From Rotaria sordida (lineage: Eukaryota; Rotifera; Eurotatoria; Philodinida; Philodinidae): 64,000 nucleotides of DNA. The DNA is taken from assembly GCA_905250125.1 (NCBI GenBank), contig CAJNOL010000361.1:1-64000 (forward strand), given 5' to 3'. Positions 47,675-58,125 of this stretch are shown here, piece by piece; the stretch's first letter is position 1, and the number at the start of each line of letters is the position of its first letter. The notes beneath the pieces were generated by a model that did not search any database, was not told the origin of the DNA, and was given only the letters and a program-made list of their open reading frames with translations. A program made the position numbers and the translations under genes.

Positions 47675-49560
47675 CAGACTTATGCATAACCTTTTGCTAG
47701 GGAGTAGCACTATGATTTCAAGTTGTATACCTAATGAATTTTATACCAAATTAAAGCGCGTCAAAAATAGAATTTATTAGTATTAAATAGTAAGAGTTAT
47801 CAAAACCTTTTAATGTCAAACTTACGAAATTTTCAGAAATCTTATGCTTTTTTTGGCATAGAAAATTAAGACATCAGCAATGCAAATATAGAGTAAAATA
47901 TTTTCCTTTGATTTTTTTACATAGTTTGATAGAACTCGTCGAGCTCTACAGAACTGTCTATATTAAAAATTTTTTAAGCTATTTTTCTAAGATAAAAAAT
48001 TTTAAAAATGACTTGTACAGGGTGCGTAAAAATGTTTTTCCAGGGGGATAACACTATAATTTTAAATAGAGTCAGTAATAAATTTTATACCAAATTAAAG
48101 TGCATCGAAAATGGAGTTTTTTTATACTAAATTCTAAGAGTTATGAAAGTCTTTTGATGTCGAACTTCAGAAATTTCATGCATTTTTGGTATAGAAAACT
48201 AAGGTGTCAGTGATTTAAAAACGGATTTTAGTATTTTGTTTTGATATTTTTACATGATTTGATTGAGCTCGTCGAGCTCTACAAAACTGTATATATTAAA
48301 AAATTTTTAAGCCAGTTTTCTGAGATAAAAAAATTCAAAAAACCACTTGGAAAATGCTAAAAAACGTTAGAAAACTCGTTTTTGTCATTTGAAAGAAAAA
48401 TATTCGTGTTTTCAATAAAAATAGCTTCTTTCCTTATTTTCACTAATACAGACATTTCGAAATGTAACCACCAGATACAACGCAAAAAACTGCGTCTAGT
48501 GATTACATTTCGAAATATGTCTATTAGTGAAAATAAGGAAAGAAGCTATTTTTATTGAAAAAACGAATATTTTTCCTTCAAATGACAAAAAACGAGTTTT
48601 CTAACGTTTTTAGCATTTTCCAATTGGTTTTTTGAATGTTTTTTTGTCTCAGAAAACTGGCTTAAACTTTTTTTTTAATATATACAGTTTTGTAGAGCTC
48701 AACGAGCTCAATCGAACCATGCAAAAATGTCTAAACAAAATACTAAAATCTATTTTTAAATCACTGACGCCTTAGTTTTCTATGCCAAAACTGCATCAAA
48801 TTTCTTAAGTTCGGCATCAAAAGGTTTCCATAACTCTTAGAATTTAGTATAAAAAAACTCCATTTTCGACGCACTTTAATTCGGTATAAAATTTATTACT
48901 GACTCTATTTAAAATTATAGTGTTACCCCCTGGAAAAACATTTTTACCCACCCTGTAAAACTGTTAAAAATGTTTAAAAATTCTTTGTTTTATGAAAGAG
49001 AAACACTCGATTTTCTCAATAGAATTAGCTTATTTCATTATTTTTACTAACAAGGACGCTTCGAAATATACTCATTAGACGCAGTTTTTCACGCCGCATC
49101 GGATGAGTATATTTCGAAGCGTCTTTGTTAGTAAAAATAATGAAAGAAGCTAATTTTATTGAGAAAATCGAATGTTTCTCTTTCATAAAAAAGAGTTTTT
49201 AAACATTTTTAACGGTTTTACAACTCATTTTTAAAATTTTTATCTTAGAAAAATAGCTTAAAAAACTTTTAATATAGACAATTTTGTAGAACTCGACGAG
49301 TTCTATCAAACTATGTAAAAAAATCAAAGGAAAATATTTTACTCTATATTTGCATTGCTGATGTCTTAATTTTCTATGCCAAAAAAAGCATAAGATTTCT
49401 GAAAATTTCGTAAGTTTGACATTAAAAGGTTTTGATAACTCTTACTATTTAATACTAATAAATTCTATTTTTGACGCGCTTTAATTTGGTATAAAATTCA
49501 TTAGGTATACAACTTGAAATCATAGTGCTACTCCCTAGCAAAAGGTTATGCACAAGCCTG
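47675..49560. mobile_element. Palindromic MITE (outer element B), TA-flanked, interrupted by a sibling copy
   Basis: The ends are complementary: CAGACTTATGCATAACC on the left and, on the right, the complement of CAGGCTTGTGCATAACC, followed in both by TTTTGCTAGGGAGTAGCAC. Both ends are flanked by TA (47673-47674 and 49561-49562). Arms of about 410-460 bp (47675-48017 plus 48956-49080, against 49095-49560) pair almost throughout, with a small loop near 49085 containing TAGACGCAGTTTTT. Net length without the insert is about 946 bp. There is no coding capacity. The TA target and CAG...CTG ends point to a Tc1/mariner-type (or other TA-targeting) mobiliser. Confidence 0.8.
48018..48955. mobile_element. 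Palindromic MITE (inner element A), inserted in element B at TA
   Basis: 938 bp, starting CAGGGTGCGTAAAAATG and ending in the complement of CAGGGTGGGTAAAAATG, flanked by TA at 48016-48017 and 48956-48957. The arms are complementary up to a loop near 48490 that carries the same CTAGACGCAGTTTTTT word as element B in opposite sense. Arm words GAGCTCGTCGAGCTC, TTTTATACCAAATTAAAG and CTAAGAGTTATGAAA are shared with B and with the copy near 4.3-5.0 kb, so A and B are one family. Confidence 0.82.
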
Positions 49561-49562
49561 TA

Positions 49563-49864
49563 CAATAATTGTTCTGTTGAATTCATAGTTGAGATCCCAA
49601 TGTAGTTTGAGTACTTTTCTGTGTGGCAATATTATTTATTGAATAATGATAATCAATTTCAAGAAACGTTCTAAAAACAAAGAGTATTCTTGTTCGTGTT
49701 GTTGTTAGGTCAAAACTATTTTGATTCAAATTATTGCCCATAAACTCGGATACATGAACAGAAGTAAAATAATAACAAATCAACTTTCTTCCTGGCGACA
49801 TAAAGCCAAAAGAACCGTAGATCTACTGTCAGAAGTATCGATATGAGCTCTGATTGTCTTTCTT
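49563..49864. other. 3' flank of the FkbM-type gene
   Basis: No gene. On the minus strand an AATAAA (complement TTTATT near 49635) about 230 nt past the stop at 49865 could serve polyadenylation of the methyltransferase gene. Confidence 0.4.
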
Positions 49865-50968
49865 TCAAGCCTTTGGTACTAAAAGCTTCTCAATAGATTG
49901 AATCAGTATTTGCTCATTTCGCGATACACAGAGGACATTGCTCCACGCTTTTGTTTCGAATTTCGGAGACCAACAACCACTCAAGCGTAAGATTCCAGTT
50001 CGACCTAGTTGGTAACATGTGTAGCCTTTTCGGTCCAGATTTTGCACCACTTTCTTGAGAGTCGTCGTTGACCACATACCAACACCGTGATATTCGAAAA
50101 TCAATAATCGTACTTGATGCTCATTCAAGAGTCGATCGGCGCCTTGAAGCACCAATGGATCGAATCCTTCGGTATCGATTTTCAACACATCAATACGACG
50201 ATGGATTCGATGCAGCTGAGTAAAATGATCCAGCGTGGTGATATTCACTTTGACATAGCGGTTTCTGTTTGCAATATTGGGATTCATGGCCAGTCCACAT
50301 GATTCAGCTCCTGTATTGCACTCATTTAGTAGAGCAACACCTGTGTAGTTACTGAATCCCAGATCATACACATGAAAAGAGGATAGGTTGGTCCATTGTT
50401 GTACTTGACGCAAGGCTTGATAGGTACTCTGCTGTGGTTCGAAGGCATAGATTTCGACAGTCTTCTTGACACGTCTTGTGACATTTACGTGGATGAATCC
50501 GATCTCTTTACAATCACGACATGCTCCGCAATTATTCAGTTTCAATCTTGTTCGAAGGAACTTGTGCAACCTTTGAGGATCAATCCCAAGTTCAGGCATC
50601 CACAGTGATAGCCAGGTCGCGATGACGTATCCTTTGTTGGCGCCCACATCGAACAATAAGATTCTACCATCGTCAATCGACATATTAAGATCGGCTTCAT
50701 ACAACTGCAATAGATACTGATCGGAATAGCAGGCGGACCAGCTTCGTAATTGACGGAGCTGTTGTAGAAATATATTTTCTTGTTGTTGTTTCTCGTCTTG
50801 AGTGCAGTTCGGAGTCGGTTTCCATTGCTCAATTCTGGCAGAACTTACGTAGTTCAAGTGAATGGTTTGAAGGAAGAAAAATGCAGGAATACCTTTGAAC
50901 ATTGAAAATATAACGAGTAAGAGAAGCGCGGATAGTAGAATTGTCACAAAAATACGTAGCAATTTCAT
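49865..50968 (-). CDS. FkbM-family SAM-dependent methyltransferase, type II membrane anchored
   Basis: An intronless 367-aa frame. Residues 5-24 are a hydrophobic anchor (FVTILLSALLLLVIF), so the catalytic part would face the lumen or exterior; three or more N-x-S/T sites fit that. The methyltransferase core shows LLFDVGANKGY (Asp107-Gly113, SAM-binding loop), VEIYAFEPQ (Glu177, motif II), VLKIDTEGFDPLVLQGA (263-276, FkbM signature) and LLIFEYHG. Cysteines near 149-153 (CGACRDC) may form disulfides. FkbM enzymes are O-methyltransferases, often acting on polyketides or sugars; the substrate here is unknown. The absence of introns and the higher GC contrast with the housekeeping genes of the window and leave room for horizontal origin or retrocopying. 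Confidence 0.85.
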   Translation of the reverse strand: MKLLRIFVTILLSALLLLVIFSMFKGIPAFFFLQTIHLNYVSSARIEQWKPTPNCTQDEKQQQENIFLQQLRQLRSWSACYSDQYLLQLYEADLNMSIDDGRILLFDVGANKGYVIATWLSLWMPELGIDPQRLHKFLRTRLKLNNCGACRDCKEIGFIHVNVTRRVKKTVEIYAFEPQQSTYQALRQVQQWTNLSSFHVYDLGFSNYTGVALLNECNTGAESCGLAMNPNIANRNRYVKVNITTLDHFTQLHRIHRRIDVLKIDTEGFDPLVLQGADRLLNEHQVRLLIFEYHGVGMWSTTTLKKVVQNLDRKGYTCYQLGRTGILRLSGCWSPKFETKAWSNVLCVSRNEQILIQSIEKLLVPKA

Positions 50969-51600
50969 AGCTTCGACGTTGATTTGGTGTAGTAGTGATG
51001 AAAGATGATGAAATATTATGTAACTTGTAGAATGTCAGATAAGCTTGATGAAAGAAATCTAGGAATAAATACGAGATCAATTATCTTTGTTGATTCGGAA
51101 ATTAATTTGTTATCATCCTGATGTAATTCTATCCTAGATTTATGACAGAGAAAATATTCGAATGCTATTTGGGCGATTGCTGGACTGCTCAAACAGACAA
51201 AAACAATGGAAAAACGTGTAAAAACACTTAAAACTTACCGGCTGTTTTCTCCGATGCCAATTGTGGTTCTCAATTGGCATCCAAAGATACTTACAAAAAA
51301 CTGACATGAAAACGATCATCTCTCACACAATCTAAAACTTTCTCAGTCTATGTGTTACAATGTTTTGGTCGCTTTTCCGCATACTTTTTGTGCTAATGGG
51401 CATATTATCTTATGTGATATCTTTTCTTTCTCGGTGTGCCCTTGTACGATCAATGATACATAGTGTTCATAATCGCGTTACTCTTACGTTTATCTATGCA
51501 TGGTTGAACCTTGTTCTCTTTCTGTCGTAATGGGCTTCTCATTCTATATTACCATTCACTCGTATATTATATGTATTGTTACTCTATTGTTCTTCTATAT
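50969..51600. other. Upstream region of the FkbM-type gene
   Basis: No coding sequence supported and no obvious TATA element on the minus strand within 150 bp. A direct-plus-inverted word (GCCAATTGTGGTTCTCAATTGGC, near 51255-51277) forms a short hairpin. Confidence 0.4.
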
Positions 51601-51605
51601 CTGTC

Positions 51606-51765
51606 TCTCCTTGGCCTCATCACTTGTTCATTCTTACATTGTTCTCTCCTTGGCCTCATCACTTGTTCATTCTTACATTGTTCTCTCCTTGGCCTCATCA
51701 CTTGTTCATTCTTACATTGTTCTCTCCTTGGTCTCATCATCTTTCTTTTCATCATCTCTTATTCT
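51606..51765. repeat. 39-bp minisatellite, about 3.5-4 copies
   Basis: The unit CTCTCCTTGGCCTCATCACT plus TGTTCATTCTTACATTGTT is repeated nearly perfectly. Since 39 is divisible by 3 and the unit lacks stops, all three plus frames are open across it. These frames are artefacts of the repeat. Confidence 0.9.
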
Positions 51766-51814
51766 ACTCGTGTATATAAACGTGTGCTTTACATGTAAAC
51801 GAGGCGATTGTATG

Positions 51815-51970
51815 ATATGAAGGATTATAATAAAGTGTAACTCCATCTGCACTAACATACCTTCTATCACAAATTGTCACAGTTGACAATTGATGATATG
51901 AAGAAGCTCAATAAAGCATAATTCCATCAGTATTAACACTTCTTCTATCTGAAAATCGCCACACTTCTCA
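51815..51970. repeat. Two-copy direct repeat, ~75 bp
   Basis: GATATGAAGGATTATAATAAAG with its downstream CTCCATCTGCACTAACA recurs as GATATGAAGAAGCTCAATAAAG with TTCCATCAGTATTAACA. It is an imperfect tandem duplication with no coding meaning visible. Confidence 0.55.
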
Positions 51971-52194
51971 TTAGTATTTCTGATTCACAATTGAAAATCT
52001 CAACTAGTATCGAGGAGTGTTCAGATTTTTCGTGCATGTACATGTCCCATCAATTTTTCTCTATTTCCACATCTTTTCTGATTTATTTTTCTTATGAGAT
52101 TTTTTTACCATCTAAGCCATTCATGTTCATAACTGATACGCAACTCAACAGATATATCCCTTTACCCATTAACTTACATATAAACACATATAGC

Positions 52195-52735
52195 AATCTG
52201 TTTAACTATCTACCAATCAAGTTTGTATCGTCTATCTACCTAGTTACCTACCTACTTGCCTATATGCCTATCTATCTAACTAGCTGCCCACTAACTACCT
52301 ATCTACTTATCTAACTATTGACCTAACTATGTAGTTGCCTAAGCATTTGTTTCACTAGATGTCTGTCTGTTCATCTAGATATATGTGCACGGAACTATCT
52401 ACCTCATTGTGTAATTATCTAACCAGGTAGTTGATAAACGTAAATTTGATTGACAGATGAAATGTTAAAGTATAAAAATACCCGCAAAGTAAATAAATTA
52501 AATTCAGAGTGAAGATAGATAATAATGTTTTTCTTCCACACTTTTATCATTCGACATTTTTGCTTTTGACCTTGTTTCTTTCGATATTAAACCTTCAATA
52601 AGTTTACTTTCGATATTATTTGGGTAAATCTATTTAGCTAGCTATATACTAACATACCTATCTATCTATCGATCTACATATCTATCTTTTAATTGTATAA
52701 ATATTGATGTACTTATCCATCTATCTATGTATCTG
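52195..52735. repeat. Degenerate CTAT/CTAC microsatellite region
   Basis: Long runs of variant tetranucleotides (CTATCTAC, TACCTACCTACTTGCC, TATCTATCTATC) broken by about 200 bp of ordinary AT-rich sequence. Confidence 0.7.
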
Positions 52736-54785
52736 TGTCGCGAAGGGAAAACGGTACCTTTAAAAAGACGCTTCGTAAGATTAAAAGTAGAGAACACATA
52801 ATATGGAAGATGTTCAATGAAAAAAAGTAGGCAAATTGTGAAGTTAACTGATCAAATCGAATATCATGCAAATAGAACGATGAAGTAGGAAGGCTGTCGA
52901 TATATATGCAAGATGAGAACGAGTTACGTTAATCATTTTAAAAGAAACGTAAAGAGTATTAAATTTCATGTTTGCTATACGCTTTTTATTCTAGCTGAGA
53001 AAGAACTCAACTCAAATGCAAGAGAAAGAGAGATAGAAATATAGGTATGAGAAAAGAAGAAAAGAAATTTAAACTCAAATACAATAATGTTGCCTTTGAA
53101 ATATATTCTACTGCTCCTTATTTTCACAGCCGATTATCACGAACATAAATATAATAGAAAGCATAGTAAAGCATCTAGGTTGCTTGAACTGTCTTTTTGT
53201 TTTTTACATGAGACATCAATATGTACTCTTATCACAGTAAGCAAAATATTGTTATAATACACACAAAATATTGACTTTGAATACATATTTAAAAATACAG
53301 TGTGGAACTGTCAAGAACGTAAGGATTTCACGCATTTACATTGTTCCAAAAGGTTAAGTAAAAATAAGTTTGCGCCTTGAAACACTAAAAAAATGATAAC
53401 AATTTGATGTATGTATATGCATTTTTATATATGTAATATATTCCAAATTCGAATTTTTTTACATTATAACATATGAACTCTATAAGAATCACATGAAATG
53501 AAGATATCACCGATAAAATGTTTTGTAAAAAAAACACGCAAAAGAATGAATGAATGTTCAAGTATATAGTGAGAAAGTTGCCCCCTCCTTCGTCCTTCTT
53601 ATACAAAGACTTGACCTACAAATGTAGATGAGATATCGAAAAAATCATGCTCGTCAAAATATATGAATATATACATATATCCTATTCTGAGAGTACATGC
53701 GGAGAATATTAAAACTATGTGATTTTCTATTAGTAAAAAGACAAAAAACAAAACGATTGAACCTAGAATCAATCAACTTGTCGTTGATGAAACATCTACT
53801 TCTGACGGAAAACCAAAGATGTGGAACGTTGGGATAAATACAATGTGTTCATATTTTTCCTCGACTTTTACATCGCTTGCTAATTGATATACTTATCCAA
53901 TCTTTAGTGCTTTGCAATAATAATTAAATGCCCCATGGAACTTTTTTTTTGTATCATAAATATCATGTAAAATGCATGTAGTTCTATCGACATTCATTAC
54001 TTTTCATCAAACAATAAACTATCAAAAACGTATTTAAATGCGTTTTTCAAGCATTGATATCGCCTACATCCATCTGAAAGCGTTTATCAATAAAATTTTT
54101 ATTCAAAACACTTTTCATAGTTTATCTTTAGAGTTCTTCGACTAAAATGGTTAGCATCGCTTTATTTTCGTGTTTTCTTGGAAAAAAAAACACGTTTTAA
54201 CAGAATTTTTTTTGTTTCTTTTCGCTTGTTAAAGGATAAATTAAAACTAGAAAATCATTTATTATTATAACCCCAGAGAGTAATGTGGAGTATAGATATG
54301 GATTTAGATCTTCTCTTCTTTCATATTCACATCCACACCTCATCTATTAAAATCGATAGTGAACAAGTGGAATATAATGTTTTTTGACGTGAATAATTTC
54401 TATGAACTAAACTTATTCGAAGATATAACTTTCTTAAATAACTAAAACACTAAATTTTGACAGTTTTAATTTATTTGATATTCTATTTGTGTTAGTAAAA
54501 TTAAGATGCGTATTCTTAAAATCTTTCAAGTTACTATACTTTAGAACAAAGTTCGTATACCTTTCTGAAGTAAAAATTCGAATGAATAGATTTTACTGGA
54601 AGATACTCATTACTGACAATTGTTCCATCTTTAAAATTAAATGATTAATCGATTCTCATTTTGTAAACCTTCTCTCAATAAACAAATAACTTGGCGAAAT
54701 AATCATTTTCATATCACATTTTCTTTATGATCTTTAATGTTAGAAGATTATTCATATTCGTTTATATTGAATATATCAATCTATA
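52736..54785. other. Intergenic, no gene recognised
   Basis: AT-rich with no supported coding frame, RNA gene or repeat. Confidence 0.45.
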
Positions 54786-54789
54786 CAAA

Positions 54790-55485
54790 AGTCTCCGCCT
54801 TCAAAAATCGATCTTGAACTAGATACATTCAAATCGTATGAAACCTTCTGGATATATTATGGCTATAGTGAAGAAACTATGATAAAATTTTAAGACCTAT
54901 ACCATAATGTTTGAGAGAGATATTCAACGAACAAGGACCGAAAATAACTCATTTGGCAATTCAAAATTCTCTGTTAGTCTTCATTCTATATACTTAATTT
55001 CTTTTATGTTTGAAAGGGTATGTCAGAATGCAGGATATGACAGAGTGCTCTTCTTCAAATGCCTACTGTTTAAGGACAGAAAAGTTTCGTGTCTCGAATA
55101 ACTCTAAAAAATGGCGCTCTAATTATAAAAGTACTTTCTTCTATAATAGTGACATACTTTAATTCAAAAAGAGATTCTGTTATGTCCTGCATCTTGACAT
55201 GCTCTTTCAAACAAACAAAAAAAAGTAATTGGCTACCGCAAAGCTTCTTCGCGAATTCTAGGATGGACAATCAAGAAAGTATTAACAGATGAAAAAAAAA
55301 TGTTCTGCTTTTTCTAAAATATTATGCTTTTGAAGTAGGTGATGGCAAACTTTGAAAAAAACAATGTGCTAAATAAAAAATCATGTTGTTTATGTAAGAT
55401 CAAACCTCGAACGATCTTCCCATGCATTTATCTTAATTTCGATAATTCTGACGAAAACTGACTTTTTTGAGTGGAGCCTTAAATA
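54790..55485. mobile_element. Inverted-repeat element, second copy of the 23.3-24.0 kb family
   Basis: An inner palindrome at 55008-55212 is bounded by TTTGAAAGGGTATGTCAG and its complement CTTGACATGCTCTTTCAAA, with ATGCAGGA/TCCTGCAT inside. The outer parts match the FBXO7-intron element in reverse: CTCCGCCTTCAAAAATCGATC at the left end, AATTCTGACGAAAACTGAC then TTTTTTGAGTGGAGCC at the right. It lacks the poly-C tract of the other copy. Confidence 0.58.
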
Positions 55486-55660
55486 AATTCTTATAAGTGT
55501 GTAATTATATTAAAAACAAGTTTTATTTTAAATATAACTTCATGTTGAACTATTTATTTGCACTCTCTTTAATAGACATCTTCACAAACTCAAAAATTCT
55601 GTAATTAAGTAACGTTGAAATATCTTCAAAAAAACAAGCTCGACTTTTACTATGAAAAAT

Positions 55661-56631
55661 ATATATAATAAGCGGTGCAAAAGTCTTTGAAAAAATATCA
55701 AACTCTGTTAGACCATAATCCCGACTTCTGAACTAATCAAATTCTTTTTTTTTGTTAGAAAGAACAATGTCTAAACTACAAATTTTCTAGGAGACACATT
55801 TTTTTCAGAACGAATCTGCGAAGGAGGAAAATATAAAACCTAAACACCTCTAAAAAAGTTCTTGCAACGCTTTTGCAACTTGAAAAATCTGTATTTCTCG
55901 ATTATTTGGAGCTACATGGGTCAAAGTTGAACAAAAAACACATCGAATGCTAGCGCATCAAAAGCTCTATTGATATCAGCTTTGAGAACTTTTTTTTGAT
56001 CCATTCATGACTCTTCAATCAAAAAGCTTTCAAACATAAAATTTTTGCAAAATTCAACCTTTTGCAAAAATCATTAGTTCACAAAAGTATCAGCCACCAT
56101 ATCCAGAAATCTTGCATGAACTGAATTCTTTTTACATTATTTGGTCGAAATACGTCTAATTGTAGAATTTTAGCAGAAAAAAATAATTCAAAAAATATTT
56201 TTTATCGTTGTAAGACAATCAAATAGTGAGAACGATCAAATTACTCAGTCTCTTCCAGAAAAAGCTATTTATTGATACAAAAACCAAAAATAATTTTAAC
56301 TTACGATACACCATTGGAAAGAGCATTCTTTCGTACTACAAAAATCATCATTAAACGTCCTTTCTCATTTCTCTTCTCATAGAACAGAACTAACAGAAAA
56401 TAGAAAATGATATTGCTCGACAGTGAAGTTGCAAGAACGTTTTTAGAGGTACTTCATTTTTGGCTTTTCCTCCTTCGAAGATTTGTTCTGGAAAAATATG
56501 TCTTATAGAAAATTTGTAGTTGAGACATTGCTCTTTATAACAAAAAAAAAATTTGATTGGTTCAAAAGTCAGGAATATGGTCTAACAGAGTTCGACATTT
56601 TTCCAAAGATTTTTGCACCACTTATTATATA
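55661..56631. mobile_element. Inverted-repeat element with ~210-bp arms
   Basis: The outer words TATATAATAAGCGGTGCAAAAG (55661) and the complement CTTTTGCACC-type end (56611-56631) pair. So do AACTCTGTTAGACCATA/TATGGTCTAACAGAGTT, ATAGAAAATTTGTAGT against its complement, GAAGGAGGAAAA/TTTTCCTCCTTC and CTCTAAAAAAGTTCTTGCAA against its complement. About 550 bp of unpaired, non-coding sequence lie between the arms. Confidence 0.6.
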
Positions 56632-57545
56632 TCCGATTGTATTCGTTCTAATTCTAATAAAATCTTATTCGGATTGTTGTTGAACATTTACTATCTGATA
56701 AGTCTTTATATTCTTTAAACGTGATTATAACTGATTCAATTATCTATCGTATAAGAAAAATAAAAGTAAATTTATTTTTCACATAAAATTTTCATTTAAT
56801 AAACTTCATTTTGATTTGTTGATTTATAAACAATATCTTTATGATCTTCTTCAACCAAATCATTTCCATGAAAAGCAATTAAATCAAATAACAATATGAT
56901 CATATCCGAATCGTAAGTTTCATATTCAATTTTATTTTATGATAAAATTACTAAGACCATTAATTTTGTTTTTCTTTTCTTTTTTTCTTATGGTAATTAT
57001 CTTCACTTCATTTTCTTGTCTAATGTTATTACAATAACTATTCTTAATGAAGAGAAAAAAAACAATATTTTTTTTTATTTGTGTAAAAAATGTTAAGCTT
57101 TTTAGTGATTCATTTTTAACAGTAGAAAATTTTAAAGAAAAAAACGATATGAATCTCTATGAAAGGTATATGAAGACAAACAAAAAGTTACACTCGTATA
57201 GACTATGACGAAAACATATACACACACAAACACATGAATTGTATAATTAGAATCCTATGAAATACAGACGCAAAAAAAAACAACAACAAGCAAACTTTAT
57301 ATCTTTGAATACATACATGTTTGTGTCGATATCTAACATCTCGAACTGTTGAAAATGTAGACAAATATCGACATGATTTACAATTGTTTAGTTGTCAATA
57401 AAACATTACAGAGCAATACGAGTAGTCTGGAAGTAAATCTTAATGCTGACAGTGATCTTTGATCATAGAAATTTTCTTTTATGAATCATTAATTGATAGT
57501 GAAGAAAAGTAGTAAATCTAAAATAAGCTTATATTAGACATACCG
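56632..57545. other. Intergenic, no gene recognised
   Basis: AT-rich, nothing supported. Confidence 0.45.
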
Positions 57546-57699
57546 TAGGGGTGGCACTTTCCTTTCCTTTCCTAAAAGAAAGGAAAGTTTTTACTTTCCT
57601 TTCCTAAAAGAAAGGAGAGCGTTTACTTTCCTTTCCTAAAAGAAAGGAAAGTTGAAGGAAAGTTATTCCTTTCCTAAAAGAAAGGAAAGGAAAGTGAAA

Positions 57700-57976
57700 C
57701 CTTTAGGTCTTCAAGTCCTATATAATAAGGGTACCCTGGGTCCTCAAGTCCTATATAATGAGGCCACCCTTAGGTCCTCAAGTCCTATATAATGGGGTAC
57801 CCTTAGATCCTCAAGCCTTATATAATGAGGGTACCCTTAGATCCTCAAGTCCTTTTTAATGAGGGTACCGCTAGGTACTCAAGTCCTATATAATGAGGGT
57901 ATCCTCGGGTCCTCAAGTCCTATATAATGAAGGTACCTTTGGGTCCTTAAGTCCTATATAATGAGGGTACCCCTAG
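57700..57976. repeat. ~36-bp minisatellite, about eight copies, truncated by gap
   Basis: The unit is about AGGTCCTCAAGTCCTATATA then ATGAGGGTACCCTT, repeated with substitutions and 1-2-bp length changes. The array runs directly into the run of N, so its true length is unknown. Confidence 0.85.
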
Positions 57977-58076
57977 NNNNNNNNNNNNNNNNNNNNNNNN
58001 NNNNNNNNNNNNNNNNNNNNNNNNNNNNNNNNNNNNNNNNNNNNNNNNNNNNNNNNNNNNNNNNNNNNNNNNNNNN
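57977..58076. other. Assembly gap (100 N)
   Basis: Exactly 100 undetermined bases, the conventional size for a scaffold gap of unknown length. It lies inside the minisatellite, where assembly is expected to fail. Confidence 0.98.
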
Positions 58077-58125
58077 TTCCTTTCCTTTTTGAAAGTAAAA
58101 AGAAAGTGAAAGTGCCACCCCTAGT

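Larger units (their letters stand above)
57546..58125. mobile_element. Composite repeat element with inverted ends around a minisatellite
   Basis: The left end ACATACCGTAGGGGTGGCAC and the right end GTGCCACCCCTAGTGACATA are reverse complements. Inside the left end are several TTTCCTTTCCTAAAAGAAAG hairpin units, then a tandem array, then an assembly gap, then the start of the returning AAAGGAAA-type arm. It resembles a foldback element whose centre has expanded. Confidence 0.6.

Noticed and set aside
51500..51820. Three overlapping plus-strand frames of 67-106 codons
   Set aside because: All three frames are open only because a 39-bp repeat has no stops; no motif or start context.
57700..57976. 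CRISPR-like array
   Set aside because: Copies abut without unique spacers; this is a minisatellite in a eukaryotic genome.
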